Shown here piece by piece: positions 21,065 to 31,202 of a stretch of 64,000 bases of DNA. The notes under the pieces are model-generated. The model searched no databases. It worked only from the letters and a program-made list of their open reading frames with translations, and was not told where the DNA came from. The stretch lies in assembly GCA_016191525.1 (NCBI GenBank), contig JACPOK010000033.1, positions 868,001 to 932,000 of the forward strand. The letters run 5' to 3'. The stretch comes from Burkholderiales bacterium. GTDB lineage: Bacteria > Pseudomonadota > Gammaproteobacteria > Burkholderiales > Burkholderiaceae_C. The number at the start of each line of letters is the position of its first letter. The first letter of the stretch is position 1. Made by a program: the position numbers and the translations under genes.

Positions 21065-21071
21065 AAGTGAA

Positions 21072-22154
21072 ATGACCAAGGACCTTTCCCAGTTGCGCAT
21101 CGCGATCGACGCGGTCGACCGCGAGTTGCTGGACGCCCTGAACCGCCGGGCGGCGCTGGCCAACGAGGTCGGCGAGCTCAAGCGCGCCGAAGGCTCCACC
21201 GTGTTCCGGCCGGAGCGCGAAGCCCAGGTCATCAACGGCCTGCAAGCCGCCAATCCGGGGCCGCTCAAGCCGGCCAATGTCGCCACCATCTGGCGCGAAA
21301 TCATGTCGGCCTGCCGCGCGCTGGAAGCGCCGCAGCGCGTGGCCTACCTGGGTCCGGCCGGCACTTTCAGCGAGCAGGCCTCGGTGCAGTTCTTCGGCTC
21401 CAGCATCGAGCATGTGCCTTGCGTGAACTTCGACGAGGTGTTCCATGCCGCCACCGCCGGCACCGCCGATTTCGGCGTGGTGCCGGTGGAGAACAACACC
21501 GAAGGCGTGGTCACGCGCTCGCTGGACCTGCTGCTCAATTCGCCGCTGCACATCGTGGGCGAGATCAGCCTGCTGGTGCGCCACCACCTGCTGCGCACCT
21601 CGAACTCGCTGGACGGCATCGAGGTGGTGCTGGCGCATCCGCAGGCACTGGCGCAGTGCCAGGGCTGGCTGAACAAGCACCTGCCCAAGGCCGAGCGGCG
21701 CGCCGTCTCCAGCAACGCCGAAGGCGCGCGCCTGGCCGCGGGCAACCCGGCCTGGGCCGGCATCGCCAGCGAACGCGCGGGCAGCGAGTTCGGCCTGCAC
21801 GTGGCGGCCCACGCCATCCAGGACGACCCCTTCAACCGCACCCGTTTCGCCATCATCTGCCTGCCGCAGGTGCTGGCGGCGCCGCAGGCGTCGGGACGCG
21901 ACTGCGTGAGCGTGGTGGTCTCGGTGCCCAACAAGCCCGGCGCCGTGCACGACATCCTGGTGCCGCTCAAGCGGCATGGCGTGTCAATGACACGTTTCGA
22001 ATCCCGCCCGGCGCGGTCGGGCCAGTGGGAATACTATTTTTATATCGACGTGCAAGGCCATCCCTCGCAGCCCAACATGGCCGCGGCACTGGCCGACCTG
22101 CAGCAGCTGTGCGCGTTCTACAAGGTGCTGGGCACCTACCCCGTCGGCGAATGA
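21072..22154 (+). CDS. pheA: Chorismate mutase / prephenate dehydratase (P-protein)
   Basis: A bifunctional enzyme of phenylalanine synthesis, 360 residues. An AroQ-type chorismate mutase spans about residues 1-90 (LRIAIDAVDRELLDALNRR...). A prephenate dehydratase spans about 95-275 (AYLGPAGTFSEQA, VVPVENNTEG, and the catalytic TRF in DPFNRTRFAII). A C-terminal ACT domain (PGAVHDILVPLKRHGVSM, ESRP) should bind phenylalanine for feedback inhibition. Its stop overlaps the tyrA start in ATGA, showing translational coupling. serC, often found just upstream in related genomes, is absent. Confidence 0.97.
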   Translation: MTKDLSQLRIAIDAVDRELLDALNRRAALANEVGELKRAEGSTVFRPEREAQVINGLQAANPGPLKPANVATIWREIMSACRALEAPQRVAYLGPAGTFSEQASVQFFGSSIEHVPCVNFDEVFHAATAGTADFGVVPVENNTEGVVTRSLDLLLNSPLHIVGEISLLVRHHLLRTSNSLDGIEVVLAHPQALAQCQGWLNKHLPKAERRAVSSNAEGARLAAGNPAWAGIASERAGSEFGLHVAAHAIQDDPFNRTRFAIICLPQVLAAPQASGRDCVSVVVSVPNKPGAVHDILVPLKRHGVSMTRFESRPARSGQWEYYFYIDVQGHPSQPNMAAALADLQQLCAFYKVLGTYPVGE

Positions 22155-23029
22155 CCTACATGTTTGAACAACTCGGACTGATCGGGTGCGGCCTGATGGG
22201 TGGCTCGTTCGCGCTGGCGCTCAAGCGCGCCGGCCTGGTCAAGCGGGTGGTCGGCTACAGCAAGTCGCCTTCCACCACCGAGCGCGCGCGCCAGATGGGC
22301 GTGATCGACGTGGAAGCGCCGTCCGCCCTGCTCGCCGTCTCGGGCGCGGACATCGTGCTGCTGGCCGTGCCCGTCTCGGCCACCGAGGCCACGCTCAAGG
22401 CCATCCGCCACCTGGTCAGCAAGGACATGCTGATCATGGACGTGGGATCGACCAAGCGCGACGTGATCGACGCGGCCCGCCGCGTGCTGCGCGACAACAT
22501 CGGCGTCTTCGTGCCCTGCCACCCCATCACCGGCAAGGAAGTCTCGGGCGTGGAGCATGCGGACCCCGACCTGTATGGCGGCAAGCAGGTCATCCTCACG
22601 CCCATCGAGCGCACCCAGGTGACGCAGCTGAAGAAGGCCGTCGCTGTCTGGGAGGCCCTGGGCTGCAAGGTGCAGCAGATGTCGCCCGATTCGCACGACG
22701 CCGCCTTCGCGGCCGTCAGCCACCTGCCGCACCTGATCGCTTTCGCGCTCATCAACGGCATCGTCACGCAGGAGCAGGGCCGCGACTACCTGTCGCTGGC
22801 CGGCCCCGGTTTCCGCGACTTCACCCGCATCGCCGCCAGCGACCCCAAGATGTGGCGCGACATCCTGATGGCCAACCGGCAGGAACTGCTCGCCCAGACC
22901 AAGATTTTCCAGAGCGCACTGCGCTCCATGGAAACCATGATCGAGAACGGCAACGCCGAGTCGCTGGAAGGCGTGATCGAACATGCGAGCCAGACCCGCG
23001 CCAACTGGCGCATGGGCTCGAAAAAGTAG
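22151..23029 (+). CDS. tyrA: Prephenate dehydrogenase
   Basis: NAD-dependent oxidative decarboxylation of prephenate in tyrosine synthesis, 292 residues. The Rossmann motif LIGCGLMGGSFALALKRAG opens the protein. The catalytic-site segment PCHPITGKEVSGVEHA and the HLPHLIAFAL helix of the dimerisation domain follow. The ATG at 22151 overlaps the pheA stop (ATGA); a second ATG at 22160 would remove only three residues. The next gene, aroA-cmk, begins on the base after its stop, so pheA, tyrA and aroA-cmk form one coupled operon. Confidence 0.96.
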   Translation: MTYMFEQLGLIGCGLMGGSFALALKRAGLVKRVVGYSKSPSTTERARQMGVIDVEAPSALLAVSGADIVLLAVPVSATEATLKAIRHLVSKDMLIMDVGSTKRDVIDAARRVLRDNIGVFVPCHPITGKEVSGVEHADPDLYGGKQVILTPIERTQVTQLKKAVAVWEALGCKVQQMSPDSHDAAFAAVSHLPHLIAFALINGIVTQEQGRDYLSLAGPGFRDFTRIAASDPKMWRDILMANRQELLAQTKIFQSALRSMETMIENGNAESLEGVIEHASQTRANWRMGSKK

Positions 23030-25027
23030 ATGTTCAACACAGGCTTCCTGGACCTGCCCGCGCTAACTGCCGCGGGCGGAAAGGTGGCGCTGCCGGGCTC
23101 CAAGAGCATCTCCAACCGGGTGCTGCTGCTGGCGGCCCTGTGCGCCGGCACCACCACCATTCACGACCTGCTGGATTCCGATGACACGCGCGTGATGCTC
23201 GACGCGCTGCGCGCGCTGGGCTGCGGCGTGCGGCATTCGGGGCCGGCGGTTGAAATCACCGGCCTGGGCGGCCTGGCGCCGGCGCTGCCTGCGCGGCTGT
23301 TCATGGGCAATGCGGGCACCGCCATGCGGCCGCTCACGGCTGCGCTGGCAGTGATAGGCGGCGAGTTCGAACTGTCGGGCGTGGCCCGCATGCACGAGCG
23401 GCCCATCGGTGACCTGGTCGATGCGCTGCGCCGGCTGGGCTGCGACATCCAGTACCTGGGCAACGAAGGCTACCCGCCGCTTCGCATCGGGCGGCCGCAG
23501 CTGCGGCTGGACGCCCCGATTCCCGTGCGCGGCAACGTTTCCAGCCAGTTCCTCACCGCGCTGCTGATGGCGTTGCCGCTGGTCGCCCGCCAGGACGTGG
23601 TGATCGAGGTGGTGGGCGAGCTGATTTCCCGGCCTTACATCGAAATCACGCTCAACCTGCTGGCGCGCTTCGGCATCACCGTCCAGCGCGAAGGCTGGCA
23701 GCGCTTCACCATCCCGGCGGGCAGCCGGTACCAGTCGCCCGGTGCCATCCATGTCGAGGCCGATGCCTCGTCCGCCAGCTATTTCATCGCGCTGGGTGCG
23801 CTGGCGGCGCCCGCCGGCGGCCAGGACGGCATCCAGGTCGAAGGCGTGGGCCTGGATTCAATACAGGGCGACATCCGCTTTGTGGAGGCGGCGCAGCTGA
23901 TGGGCGCCAAGGTCACGGGCGGTCCCAATTCGCTGCGCATCAGCCGCGGCGCGTGGCCGCTCAAGCCTATCGACCTGGACTGCAACCACATTCCCGATGC
24001 CGCCATGACGCTGGCCGTAATGGCACTTTATGCTGACGGCCCCAGCACCCTGCGCAACATTGCCAGCTGGCGGGTCAAGGAGACCGACCGGCTGGCCGCC
24101 ATGGCCGCCGAGCTGCGCAAACTGGGTGCCACTGTCGAGGTAGGGGCAGATTTCCTGTCCGTGACTCCACCCGCCGTCTGGAAGGCGGCCAGCATCCATA
24201 CCTACGACGACCACCGCGTCGCCATGTGTTTCTCGCTGGCGGCGTTCAACCCCGCAGGCTTGCCTGTTCGCATTGAAGACCCGAAGTGCGTTGCCAAGAC
24301 CTTCCCGGATTACTTCGAAGCCTTGTTCTCGGTGGCGCAGGCCGCGCCTGGAAGCATTCCCGTGATTTGCGTGGACGGGCCCACGGCCTCCGGCAAGGGC
24401 ACGCTGGCTTCGGAAGTCGCGCACAAGCTGGGCTACCACTACCTGGATTCCGGCGCGCTGTACCGCGTCACCGCCCTGGCCGCCCTGCGCGCCGGGCTGG
24501 AACTTACGGCCGGGCATGAGGCCGCCATTGCCGGGCTGGCCCAGGCCCTGCCGGTGCGCTTCGTCCAGGGCAAGGTGCTGCTGGCCGGCGCAGATGTGAC
24601 GGACGCCATCCGCACCGAGGAAGCCGGCATGAACGCCTCGAGGGTGTCAACCCTGCCGGCGGTCCGGGTGGCCCTCCTGGCCCTGCAGCACAGCTTCCGG
24701 CAACTGCCCGGCCTGGTGGCCGACGGGCGGGACATGGGCACCGTGATCTTCCCGGCCGCCCCGATGAAGGTCTACCTAACGGCCAGCGCCGCCCAGCGCG
24801 CCGCCCGGCGCCATAAGCAGTTGATTTCAAAGGGATTTTCGACTACAATCGACAGTCTTCGCGCAGACCTTGAGGCGCGTGACCTGCGGGATTCTTCCCG
24901 GCCGGTCGCGCCCTTGAAGCCCGCGCAGGATGCCCTCCTGCTGGATAACTCGGATCAATCGGTTGAAGAATCGGTGGCCCTGGTGCTTCAGTGGTGGGAG
25001 GGAAAACAGGTTTTCGGGTCCGCCTGA
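23030..25027 (+). CDS. aroA-cmk: Fused EPSP synthase and cytidylate kinase
   Basis: One 665-residue reading frame joins two enzymes. Residues 1 to about 437 are 3-phosphoshikimate 1-carboxyvinyltransferase, with [23 protein letters not shown], a segment [13 protein letters not shown] and the [13 protein letters not shown] block. This is the shikimate step that glyphosate blocks. From about residue 441 it is CMP/dCMP kinase, starting with the P-loop [17 protein letters not shown], followed by [11 protein letters not shown] and the arginine-rich lid. There is no stop or frameshift at the junction. Separate aroA and cmk genes are usual elsewhere; fusions are known in some Comamonadaceae. The rpsA promoter lies inside its 3' part. 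Confidence 0.96.
   Translation: MFNTGFLDLPALTAAGGKVALPGSKSISNRVLLLAALCAGTTTIHDLLDSDDTRVMLDALRALGCGVRHSGPAVEITGLGGLAPALPARLFMGNAGTAMRPLTAALAVIGGEFELSGVARMHERPIGDLVDALRRLGCDIQYLGNEGYPPLRIGRPQLRLDAPIPVRGNVSSQFLTALLMALPLVARQDVVIEVVGELISRPYIEITLNLLARFGITVQREGWQRFTIPAGSRYQSPGAIHVEADASSASYFIALGALAAPAGGQDGIQVEGVGLDSIQGDIRFVEAAQLMGAKVTGGPNSLRISRGAWPLKPIDLDCNHIPDAAMTLAVMALYADGPSTLRNIASWRVKETDRLAAMAAELRKLGATVEVGADFLSVTPPAVWKAASIHTYDDHRVAMCFSLAAFNPAGLPVRIEDPKCVAKTFPDYFEALFSVAQAAPGSIPVICVDGPTASGKGTLASEVAHKLGYHYLDSGALYRVTALAALRAGLELTAGHEAAIAGLAQALPVRFVQGKVLLAGADVTDAIRTEEAGMNASRVSTLPAVRVALLALQHSFRQLPGLVADGRDMGTVIFPAAPMKVYLTASAAQRAARRHKQLISKGFSTTIDSLRADLEARDLRDSSRPVAPLKPAQDALLLDNSDQSVEESVALVLQWWEGKQVFGSA
24821..24849 (+). 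promoter_or_regulatory. Predicted sigma70 promoter for rpsA, inside cmk
   Basis: TTGATT (24821-24826) and TACAAT (24844-24849) are 17 bases apart, close to the consensus, in the cmk part of the fused gene. The local A+T content is much higher than around it. The start site would be near 24856, giving rpsA a leader of about 330 bases. Enterobacteria also drive rpsA from promoters inside cmk. Confidence 0.65.
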
Positions 25028-25188
25028 CAATCTGCCGGGCCCACACAGCCCCTCTCGCGCGACAGCGCCCAGGCCGTGTGGTTTCTTTAACTTAACCCGC
25101 GGCCCCAAGCCGCAAACAACGCCGTCCCAGTCATAAAAACAGCCGCAATCCCGCTGCTGGAAACCTGTGCGACGCGCAAGGAAACTTA

Positions 25189-26874
25189 ATGTCTGAATCT
25201 TTTGCCTCGATGTTTGAAGAATCGCTGCAGCGCTCCGAAATGCGCGCCGGCGAAGTGATCACCTCTGAAGTGGTCCGTATTGAACACAGCTTCGTCGTCG
25301 TCAACGCCGGCCTCAAGTCCGAAGCCTACGTGCCGATCGAAGAGTTCAAGAATGACAAGGGCGAAGTCGAAGTCCAGGTGGGCGACTTTGTCTCGGTGGC
25401 CATCGACGCCATCGAAAACGGCTACGGCGACACCATCCTGTCGCGCGACAAGGCCAAGCGCCTCGCGTCCTGGATGAGCCTCGAGAAGGCCTTGGAATCC
25501 GGCGAATTCGTCACCGGCACCACCAGCGGCAAGGTCAAGGGCGGCCTGACGGTGCTGGTCAACGGCATCCGCGCCTTCCTGCCCGGCTCGCTGATCGACA
25601 CCCGGCCCATCAAGGACCTGTCCCCTTACGAAAACAAGACCCTGGAATTCAAGGTCATCAAGCTGGACCGCAAGCGCAACAACGTGGTGCTGAGCCGCCG
25701 CGCCGTGGTCGAAGCCTCCATGGGCGAAGAGCGCGCCAAGCTGATGGAAACCCTGAAGGAAGGCTCCGTTGTGCGCGGTGTCGTCAAGAACATCACCGAA
25801 TACGGTGCGTTCGTTGACCTCGGCGGCATCGACGGCCTGCTGCACATCACCGACATGGCCTGGCGCCGTGTCCGCCACCCGAGCGAAGTCGTCCAGGCCG
25901 GCCAGGAAATCACCGCCAAGATCCTCAAGTTCGACACCGAGAAGAACCGCGTGTCCCTGGGCCTCAAGCAGATGGGCGACGACCCCTGGATGGGCGTGAA
26001 CCGCCGCTACCCGCAAGGCACGCGCATGTTCGGCAAGATCACCAACATCGCCGACTACGGCGCGTTCGTGGAACTCGAGCCCGGCATCGAAGGCCTGGTG
26101 CACGTCTCCGAAATGGACTGGACCAACAAGAACGTCGCCCCCAGCAAGATCGTTTCGCTGGGTGACGAAGTCGAAGTCATGGTCCTCGAAATCGACGAAG
26201 ACAAGCGCCGCATCAGCCTGGGCATGAAGCAGTGCAAGGCCAACCCCTGGCAGGAATTCGCGCAGAACACCAAGCGCGGCGACCGCGTCAAGGGCCCGAT
26301 CAAGTCGATTACCGACTTCGGCGTGTTCGTCGGCCTGGCTGCCGGCATCGACGGCCTGGTGCACCTGTCCGACCTGTCCTGGAACGAGCCCGGCGAAGCC
26401 GCCGTGCGCAACTACAAGAAGGGCCAGGAAGTGGACGCCATCGTCCTGGCAGTGGACGTGGACCGCGAGCGCATCAGCCTGGGCATCAAGCAGCTGGACG
26501 GCGACCCGTTCGCTACCTTCGTGTCCATCCATGACAAGGGCGCCGTGGTGTCCGGCAAAGTCAAGACCGTCGACCCGAAGGGCGCCGAGATCGACCTGGG
26601 CGAAGACATCATCGGCTACCTGCGCGCCTCGGAAATCTCCCGCGACCGCGTGGAAGATGCCCGCAACGTGCTCAAGGAAGGCGACGAGATCACTGCCGTG
26701 GTCGTCAACGTGGACCGCAAGACTCGCAATATCCAGCTGTCGATCAAGGCCAAGGACATGGTTGACGAGCAAGGCGCCATGGCCAGCCTGAGCCAGCAGT
26801 CCTCCCGCGAGAACGCCGGCACGACCAGCCTGGGCGCCCTGCTGCGCGCCAAGCTGGACAACCCCAAGGAGTAA
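25189..26874 (+). CDS. rpsA: 30S ribosomal protein S1
   Basis: A 561-residue RNA-binding protein of the small subunit that recruits mRNAs with weak ribosome sites. Six S1 (OB-fold) repeats can be followed. The best conserved are [40 protein letters not shown] and [21 protein letters not shown] (each shown across its RNA-binding strand). The N-terminus [14 protein letters not shown] is typical. The 161-base gap after aroA-cmk holds part of its long leader, where S1 probably represses its own translation as in E. coli. ihfB follows, the usual order. Confidence 0.98.
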   Translation: MSESFASMFEESLQRSEMRAGEVITSEVVRIEHSFVVVNAGLKSEAYVPIEEFKNDKGEVEVQVGDFVSVAIDAIENGYGDTILSRDKAKRLASWMSLEKALESGEFVTGTTSGKVKGGLTVLVNGIRAFLPGSLIDTRPIKDLSPYENKTLEFKVIKLDRKRNNVVLSRRAVVEASMGEERAKLMETLKEGSVVRGVVKNITEYGAFVDLGGIDGLLHITDMAWRRVRHPSEVVQAGQEITAKILKFDTEKNRVSLGLKQMGDDPWMGVNRRYPQGTRMFGKITNIADYGAFVELEPGIEGLVHVSEMDWTNKNVAPSKIVSLGDEVEVMVLEIDEDKRRISLGMKQCKANPWQEFAQNTKRGDRVKGPIKSITDFGVFVGLAAGIDGLVHLSDLSWNEPGEAAVRNYKKGQEVDAIVLAVDVDRERISLGIKQLDGDPFATFVSIHDKGAVVSGKVKTVDPKGAEIDLGEDIIGYLRASEISRDRVEDARNVLKEGDEITAVVVNVDRKTRNIQLSIKAKDMVDEQGAMASLSQQSSRENAGTTSLGALLRAKLDNPKE

Positions 26875-26925
26875 TGACGTGAGCGGCGCGGCGGGACGCA
26901 AGCCCTGCCGCGCCCTTGTGCCCTT

Positions 26926-27243
26926 ATGACCCGAAGTGACCTTGTCGAAGAACTGGCTGCCCGTTTCAGCCAGCTCACGCACCGAGACGCCGAATATGCC
27001 GTCAAGACCATTCTTGACGCCATGAGCGAGGCGCTGGTGCGCGGGCACCGCATCGAAATTCGCGGCTTTGGCAGCTTCTCCATCAACCGGCGCCCGCCGC
27101 GCATGGGGCGCAACCCGCGCTCCGGCGAGAGCGTGCACATCCCCGAAAAGCGCGTGCCCCACTTCAAGCCGGGCAAGGCCCTGCGGGAAGCCGTGGACGC
27201 CCGCACCGCCGAAATCGAGGCCGGGACCAAGAAGGCCGTGTAG
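26926..27243 (+). CDS. ihfB: Integration host factor subunit beta
   Basis: A DNA-bending nucleoid protein of 105 residues, the partner of IhfA (not in the window). The signature [26 protein letters not shown] with the DNA-intercalating Pro is clear, as is the N-terminus [17 protein letters not shown] often helps NtrC contact sigma54-RNA polymerase, relevant to the glnA promoter in this window. It follows rpsA by 51 bases. Confidence 0.97.
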   Translation: MTRSDLVEELAARFSQLTHRDAEYAVKTILDAMSEALVRGHRIEIRGFGSFSINRRPPRMGRNPRSGESVHIPEKRVPHFKPGKALREAVDARTAEIEAGTKKAV

Positions 27244-27275
27244 CTAGAATCGTTCCTCCCACAGAGGAAGCCGAT

Positions 27276-27548
27276 TTGAAATACCTCATGTGGCTGCTCA
27301 AGGCAGCCATTTTTTTTACCCTCTTCGCTTTCGCCCTGAACAACCAGCAGGACGTGACGGTGCACTTCTTCTTCGGCACCCAGTGGCGCGCGCCGCTGGT
27401 GCTGGTGGTGCTGGCCGCCTTCGCGCTCGGCCTGGTGATCGGCGCGCTGGGCATGGTGCCGCGCTGGTGGAAGCACCGCGTTGCCGCCCGCCGGGCCGCG
27501 CTGCGTGGCGAGGCGGCAGCCCCTTCGACCGCCCACCATGGACTTTGA
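27276..27548 (+). CDS. lapA: LapA-domain inner membrane protein
   Basis: A 90-residue protein with two membrane segments (about residues 4-24 and 40-62) separated by the short loop NNQQDVTVHFFFGTQW, the hallmark of LapA (YciS). It works with LapB in controlling lipopolysaccharide synthesis. The start is TTG at 27276, supported by a GAGGAAG ribosome site 5 bases upstream; no ATG is placed better. Its 3' end overlaps lapB by 11 bases. Confidence 0.88.
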   Translation: MKYLMWLLKAAIFFTLFAFALNNQQDVTVHFFFGTQWRAPLVLVVLAAFALGLVIGALGMVPRWWKHRVAARRAALRGEAAAPSTAHHGL

Positions 27549-28671
27549 CCTCAGCTGGGTCCTGTGGGGCCTGCCGATAGCTTTCGTGCTGGGCTGGGTG
27601 GCTTCGCGGCTGGACCTGCGGCAATTGCGCATCGAGAACCGCCAGGCGCCCAAGGCCTATTTCCGGGGCCTGAATTTCCTGCTGAACGAGCAGCAGGACC
27701 AGGCCATCGACGCCTTCATCGAGGCGGTGCAGAACGACCCCGACACCTCCGAGCTGCACTTCGCGCTGGGCAACCTGTTCCGCCGGCGCGGCGAGTATGA
27801 GCGCGCAGTGCGCGTGCACGAACACCTGCTCTCGCGCGGCGACCTGGGCCGCACCGACCGCGAGCGCGCCCAGCATGCGCTGGCGCTGGACTTCCTGAAG
27901 GCAGGGCTGCTGGACCGCGCCGAGGACGCGCTGCGCAAGCTGCAGGGCACGCCTTTCGAAGGCGAGGCGCTGCTGGCGCTGCTGGCGATCTATGAGCGCT
28001 CGCGCGACTGGGCGCAGGCCGGCGAGATCGCGCGCAAGCTGGAAACCCTGGGCCAGGGCAACTTCAGCAACCGGCTGGCGCACTACCTGTGCGAGCAGGC
28101 GGCGCAGGCGCCCAACGGACAGGCCGAAGAACTGCTGCGCCAGGCGCTGGAAACGGCGCCCGATGCAGCCCGACCCGGCATCGAGCTGGCCGCGCTGCAG
28201 ACGCGTGCCGGCGACGCGCACGCCGCCTGCGCCACCCTGTCGAAACTGGCCCACTCCGCACCCGCGCACATTCCCCTCATCGCGCAGCCCCTGTCGCAGG
28301 CCGCCATTGCCTGCGGCGAACAGGCGGCGGCACTGGACATCCTGAAAACCAGCTATGAGCTCTCCCCTTCCATCGACGTGCTGGAAGGCATCGTCGCCCT
28401 GGACCCGGACAAGGATTCGGCGCGCGGCTGGTACGTGCAGCACCTGGAGCGCGAACCCTCGCTGGTGGCAGCGGCCCGCTGGATCGCCGGCGAAAAGCTG
28501 GAACACGAGCAATTCCACCCGCAGGTGCAGCGCGCCCTGGACCACGCCGTCAAGCCGCTCACGCGCTACCGCTGCGCCGCCTGCGGCTTCGAGGCCAAGC
28601 AGCATTTCTGGCAATGCCCCGGCTGCCAGGCCTGGGACAGCTATCCTGCGAGGCGGGTAGAGGAACTATGA
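27538..28671 (+). CDS. lapB: Lipopolysaccharide assembly protein LapB (YciM)
   Basis: A 377-residue inner-membrane-anchored TPR protein. The N-terminal membrane helix is WVLWGLPIAFVLGWVAS. TPR repeats run from about residue 35 (AYFRGLNFLLNEQQDQAIDAF) to 330. The C-terminus has a rubredoxin-like metal site with two CxxC pairs (CAACGF...CPGC). In known systems LapB directs FtsH to degrade LpxC and so limits lipid A synthesis. The ATG lies inside lapA and the stop overlaps rfaE1 in ATGA, so the LPS genes are translationally coupled. Confidence 0.95.
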   Translation: MDFDLSWVLWGLPIAFVLGWVASRLDLRQLRIENRQAPKAYFRGLNFLLNEQQDQAIDAFIEAVQNDPDTSELHFALGNLFRRRGEYERAVRVHEHLLSRGDLGRTDRERAQHALALDFLKAGLLDRAEDALRKLQGTPFEGEALLALLAIYERSRDWAQAGEIARKLETLGQGNFSNRLAHYLCEQAAQAPNGQAEELLRQALETAPDAARPGIELAALQTRAGDAHAACATLSKLAHSAPAHIPLIAQPLSQAAIACGEQAAALDILKTSYELSPSIDVLEGIVALDPDKDSARGWYVQHLEREPSLVAAARWIAGEKLEHEQFHPQVQRALDHAVKPLTRYRCAACGFEAKQHFWQCPGCQAWDSYPARRVEEL

Positions 28672-29597
28672 ACCTGTCAAAGCAGCAACTCTCGACGGCA
28701 CGCGTGCTGGTGGTCGGCGACGCCATGCTCGACCGCTATTGGTACGGCGCGGTGGACCGCATTTCGCCCGAGGCGCCGGTGCCGGTGGTCAAGGTCACGC
28801 GCGAGGAAGAACGCATAGGCGCAGCAGCCAACGTGGCCTACAACGTGGTCACGCTGGGCGCGCAGGCCAGCTTCCTGGGCGTGGTGGGGGACGACGAGCC
28901 CGGCCACAAACTGGAAGCCCTGCTGCGTGAAACCGGCATCGCCGCGCACCTGAAACGCGACCCGGGGCTGAAGACCACCGTCAAGCTGCGCGTGATCGGG
29001 CGCCACCAGCAGTTGCTGCGCATGGATTTCGAGAACGAGCCTGACCACGAAGCCCTGGCCTCGCAGACCGAAGCCTTTGCCGCGCTGTTTCCGCAGCACC
29101 AGGCCGTGCTGTTCTCCGATTACGGCAAGGGAGGCCTGGCCCACATCGGCAGCATGATCGCCGCCGCCCGCGCGACGGGCCAGCCGGTGCTGGTGGACCC
29201 CAAGGGCGCCGACTATTCGCGCTACAGCGGCGCCACCGTCATCACGCCCAACCGCGCCGAACTGCAGCAGGTGGTGGGCAGCTGGCGCGACGCCGGCGAG
29301 CTGCGCGCCAAGGCCCAGCAGCTGCGGGCCGAACTCAAGCTGGATGCGCTGCTGGTCACGCTGGGCGAAGACGGCATGACGCTGTTCGACGCGCAGGGCG
29401 AACTGCACGAGCAGGCCCAGGCACGCGAGGTCTTCGACGTCACCGGCGCGGGCGACACGGTCATTGCCACCCTGGCCGCCCTGGTGGCCGCCGGCATGGG
29501 CCTGCGCCAGGCCATGCCGCTGGCCAACAAGGCGGGCGGCATCGTGGTCGGCAAGTTCGGCACCGCCACCGTCTCGTACGAGGAACTGTTCGCATGA
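28668..29597 (+). CDS. rfaE1: D-glycero-beta-D-manno-heptose-7-phosphate kinase
   Basis: Phosphorylates heptose-7-phosphate in ADP-heptose synthesis for the LPS inner core. The 309-residue protein is a PfkB/ribokinase-family kinase: [16 protein letters not shown] at the start, [17 protein letters not shown], and the catalytic GAGDTV motif near the C-terminus. It lacks the nucleotidyltransferase half of E. coli HldE, so the adenylyl transfer step must be encoded elsewhere (rfaE2). It is joined by 4-base overlaps to lapB before and hldD after. Confidence 0.95.
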   Translation: MNLSKQQLSTARVLVVGDAMLDRYWYGAVDRISPEAPVPVVKVTREEERIGAAANVAYNVVTLGAQASFLGVVGDDEPGHKLEALLRETGIAAHLKRDPGLKTTVKLRVIGRHQQLLRMDFENEPDHEALASQTEAFAALFPQHQAVLFSDYGKGGLAHIGSMIAAARATGQPVLVDPKGADYSRYSGATVITPNRAELQQVVGSWRDAGELRAKAQQLRAELKLDALLVTLGEDGMTLFDAQGELHEQAQAREVFDVTGAGDTVIATLAALVAAGMGLRQAMPLANKAGGIVVGKFGTATVSYEELFA

Positions 29598-30580
29598 CCA
29601 AGATCGTGGTTACCGGCGCCGCCGGCTTCATCGGCGCCAACATCGTCAAGGGCCTGAACGCGCGCGGCGTCGATGAGATCATCGCGGTGGACGACCTGAC
29701 GCAGGGCGACAAATTCCGCAACCTGGCCGACCTGAAGATCGCCGACTACGTGGATGCCGCCGCGTTCTACCCCCTCTTCGCCGAGGGTGCATTCGGCAAG
29801 GTCGAAGCCGTGTTCCATGAGGGCGCGTGCAGCGACACCATGGAAACCGACGGCAAGTACATGATGGAGAACAACTACACGCTGTCGTGCGGCCTGTTCA
29901 ACGCCTGCCAGGAGCATGGCACGCGCCTGCTGTACGCCTCTTCGGCGGCAACCTACGGCGGCTCCGACACCTTCCGTGAAACGCCGGAATTCGAAAAGCC
30001 GCTGAACGTGTACGGCTGGAGCAAGCTGCTGTTCGACCAGCGCATGCGCCGCGAGCTGGGCCCCGACTTCGGCCGCACCCGGAACAAGAAGAAGGGGCAG
30101 GTGGCCGGTTTTCGCTACTTCAACGTGTACGGCCCGCGCGAGCAGCACAAGGGCCGCATGGCCAGCGTGGCCTTCCACCAGTTCAACCAGTTCAGGGCCG
30201 AGGGCAAGGTCAGGCTTTTCGGCGAGTACGGTGGCTACGGCGCGGGCGAGCAGATGCGCGATTTCATTTACATCGATGACGTGGTGGCCGTGAACCTGTG
30301 GTTTTTCGACCATCCGGAGAAATCCGGCATCTTCAACCTCGGCACCGGCCGCGCCCAGCCCTTCAATGACGTGGCCACTGCCGTCGTCAGTGCCCTGCAG
30401 CCGGGCACGCCGGCGCAGGGGCTGATCGAATATGTCCCATTCCCCGAAGCGCTGCGCGGCAAGTACCAGAGCTACACGCAAGCCGACCTCTCGGCACTGC
30501 GCGGCGCGGGCTGCGACCACGCGTTCGCGGACGTGCAAAGCGGCGTGGCACAGTACATGGCTTCGCTGGCCCAGGCCTGA
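29594..30580 (+). CDS. hldD: ADP-L-glycero-D-manno-heptose 6-epimerase
   Basis: The last step of ADP-heptose synthesis, 328 residues. It is an extended SDR enzyme with the NADP-binding motif [17 protein letters not shown] and the active-site YGWSK motif. The family-specific segments [21 protein letters not shown] and [13 protein letters not shown] are present. Translationally coupled to rfaE1 (ATGA overlap). Confidence 0.96.
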   Translation: MTKIVVTGAAGFIGANIVKGLNARGVDEIIAVDDLTQGDKFRNLADLKIADYVDAAAFYPLFAEGAFGKVEAVFHEGACSDTMETDGKYMMENNYTLSCGLFNACQEHGTRLLYASSAATYGGSDTFRETPEFEKPLNVYGWSKLLFDQRMRRELGPDFGRTRNKKKGQVAGFRYFNVYGPREQHKGRMASVAFHQFNQFRAEGKVRLFGEYGGYGAGEQMRDFIYIDDVVAVNLWFFDHPEKSGIFNLGTGRAQPFNDVATAVVSALQPGTPAQGLIEYVPFPEALRGKYQSYTQADLSALRGAGCDHAFADVQSGVAQYMASLAQA

Positions 30581-30643
30581 GCCTGTCAACCGGCCGCATC
30601 CGCACCCCGTTACAAGAGTTCAACAACCTGAGGAGCCCTCACC

Positions 30644-31141
30644 ATGTGGAAAAAGATCCTGGCCGTCCTGGTCATGCTGTACGCAGCAGCCTGCTTTGCC
30701 GCCGTTGACGTGAACAAGGCCACCGCCGCCGAACTGGACGGGGTCAAGGGCATCGGCCCGGCCATCTCCGGCCGCATCATCGATGAGCGCAAGAAGGGCA
30801 GCTTCAAGGATTGGCAGGACTTCATCGACCGCGTCAAGGGCGTGGGCGAAGGCAATGCCGCCAAGTTCTCCGCCGAAGGCCTGACCGTCGGTGGCGCCGC
30901 CTTCAAGGGTGCTGCCGCGGCCGCCCCCGCCAAGGCCGACGACAAGAAGGACGCCAAGGCTGAAGCCAAGGCAAAGAAGGAAGCCGAGAAGAAAGCCAAG
31001 AAGGAAGCTGACAAGAAGGCCAAGGAAGATGCCAAGAAGGCAAAGGCCGAAAAGAAGGAAGACAAGAAGGACGCCAAGGCTGAAGCCGCCAAGCCGGCCG
31101 CCAGCGCTGCCAAGCCCGCAGCCAGCGCCGCCAAGAAGTAA
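30644..31141 (+). CDS. ComEA-like helix-hairpin-helix protein with lysine-rich tail
   Basis: A 165-residue exported protein. A signal peptide (about residues 1-19, ending ACFA-AV) is followed by one ComEA-type helix-hairpin-helix DNA-binding unit: VDVNKATAAELDGVKGIGPA, then RVKGVGEGNAAKFSAEG. From about residue 95 the sequence is almost only Lys, Ala, Asp and Glu, ending with repeated KPAASAA, resembling histone H1-like tails. Such proteins bind incoming or periplasmic DNA in natural transformation. The gene has its own AGGAG ribosome site and ends at a strong terminator. Confidence 0.85.
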   Translation: MWKKILAVLVMLYAAACFAAVDVNKATAAELDGVKGIGPAISGRIIDERKKGSFKDWQDFIDRVKGVGEGNAAKFSAEGLTVGGAAFKGAAAAAPAKADDKKDAKAEAKAKKEAEKKAKKEADKKAKEDAKKAKAEKKEDKKDAKAEAAKPAASAAKPAASAAKK

Positions 31142-31161
31142 GGCCCCCCGCCTTCAACCGG

Positions 31162-31186
31162 AAAACCCGCCTCGGCGGGTTTTTTG
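31162..31186. terminator. Bidirectional terminator after the ComEA-like gene
   Basis: AAAACCCGCC-tc-GGCGGGTTTTTT forms a GC stem with a U tract on the plus strand and an A tract on the other side. It lies between the convergent ComEA-like and DinB-family genes and can stop both. Confidence 0.85.
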
Positions 31187-31202
31187 TTGCCTGGCGGATT
31201 CC

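Noticed and set aside
27585..27620. GATAGC followed by GTGC in lapB, similar to the repeat core
   Set aside because: Only a few bases match and the segment encodes the conserved membrane helix of LapB.
30950..31140. Repeated GCCAAG/AAGGAAG-like DNA, considered as a tandem repeat array
   Set aside because: It is the irregular coding sequence of a lysine-rich tail, without constant unit length.
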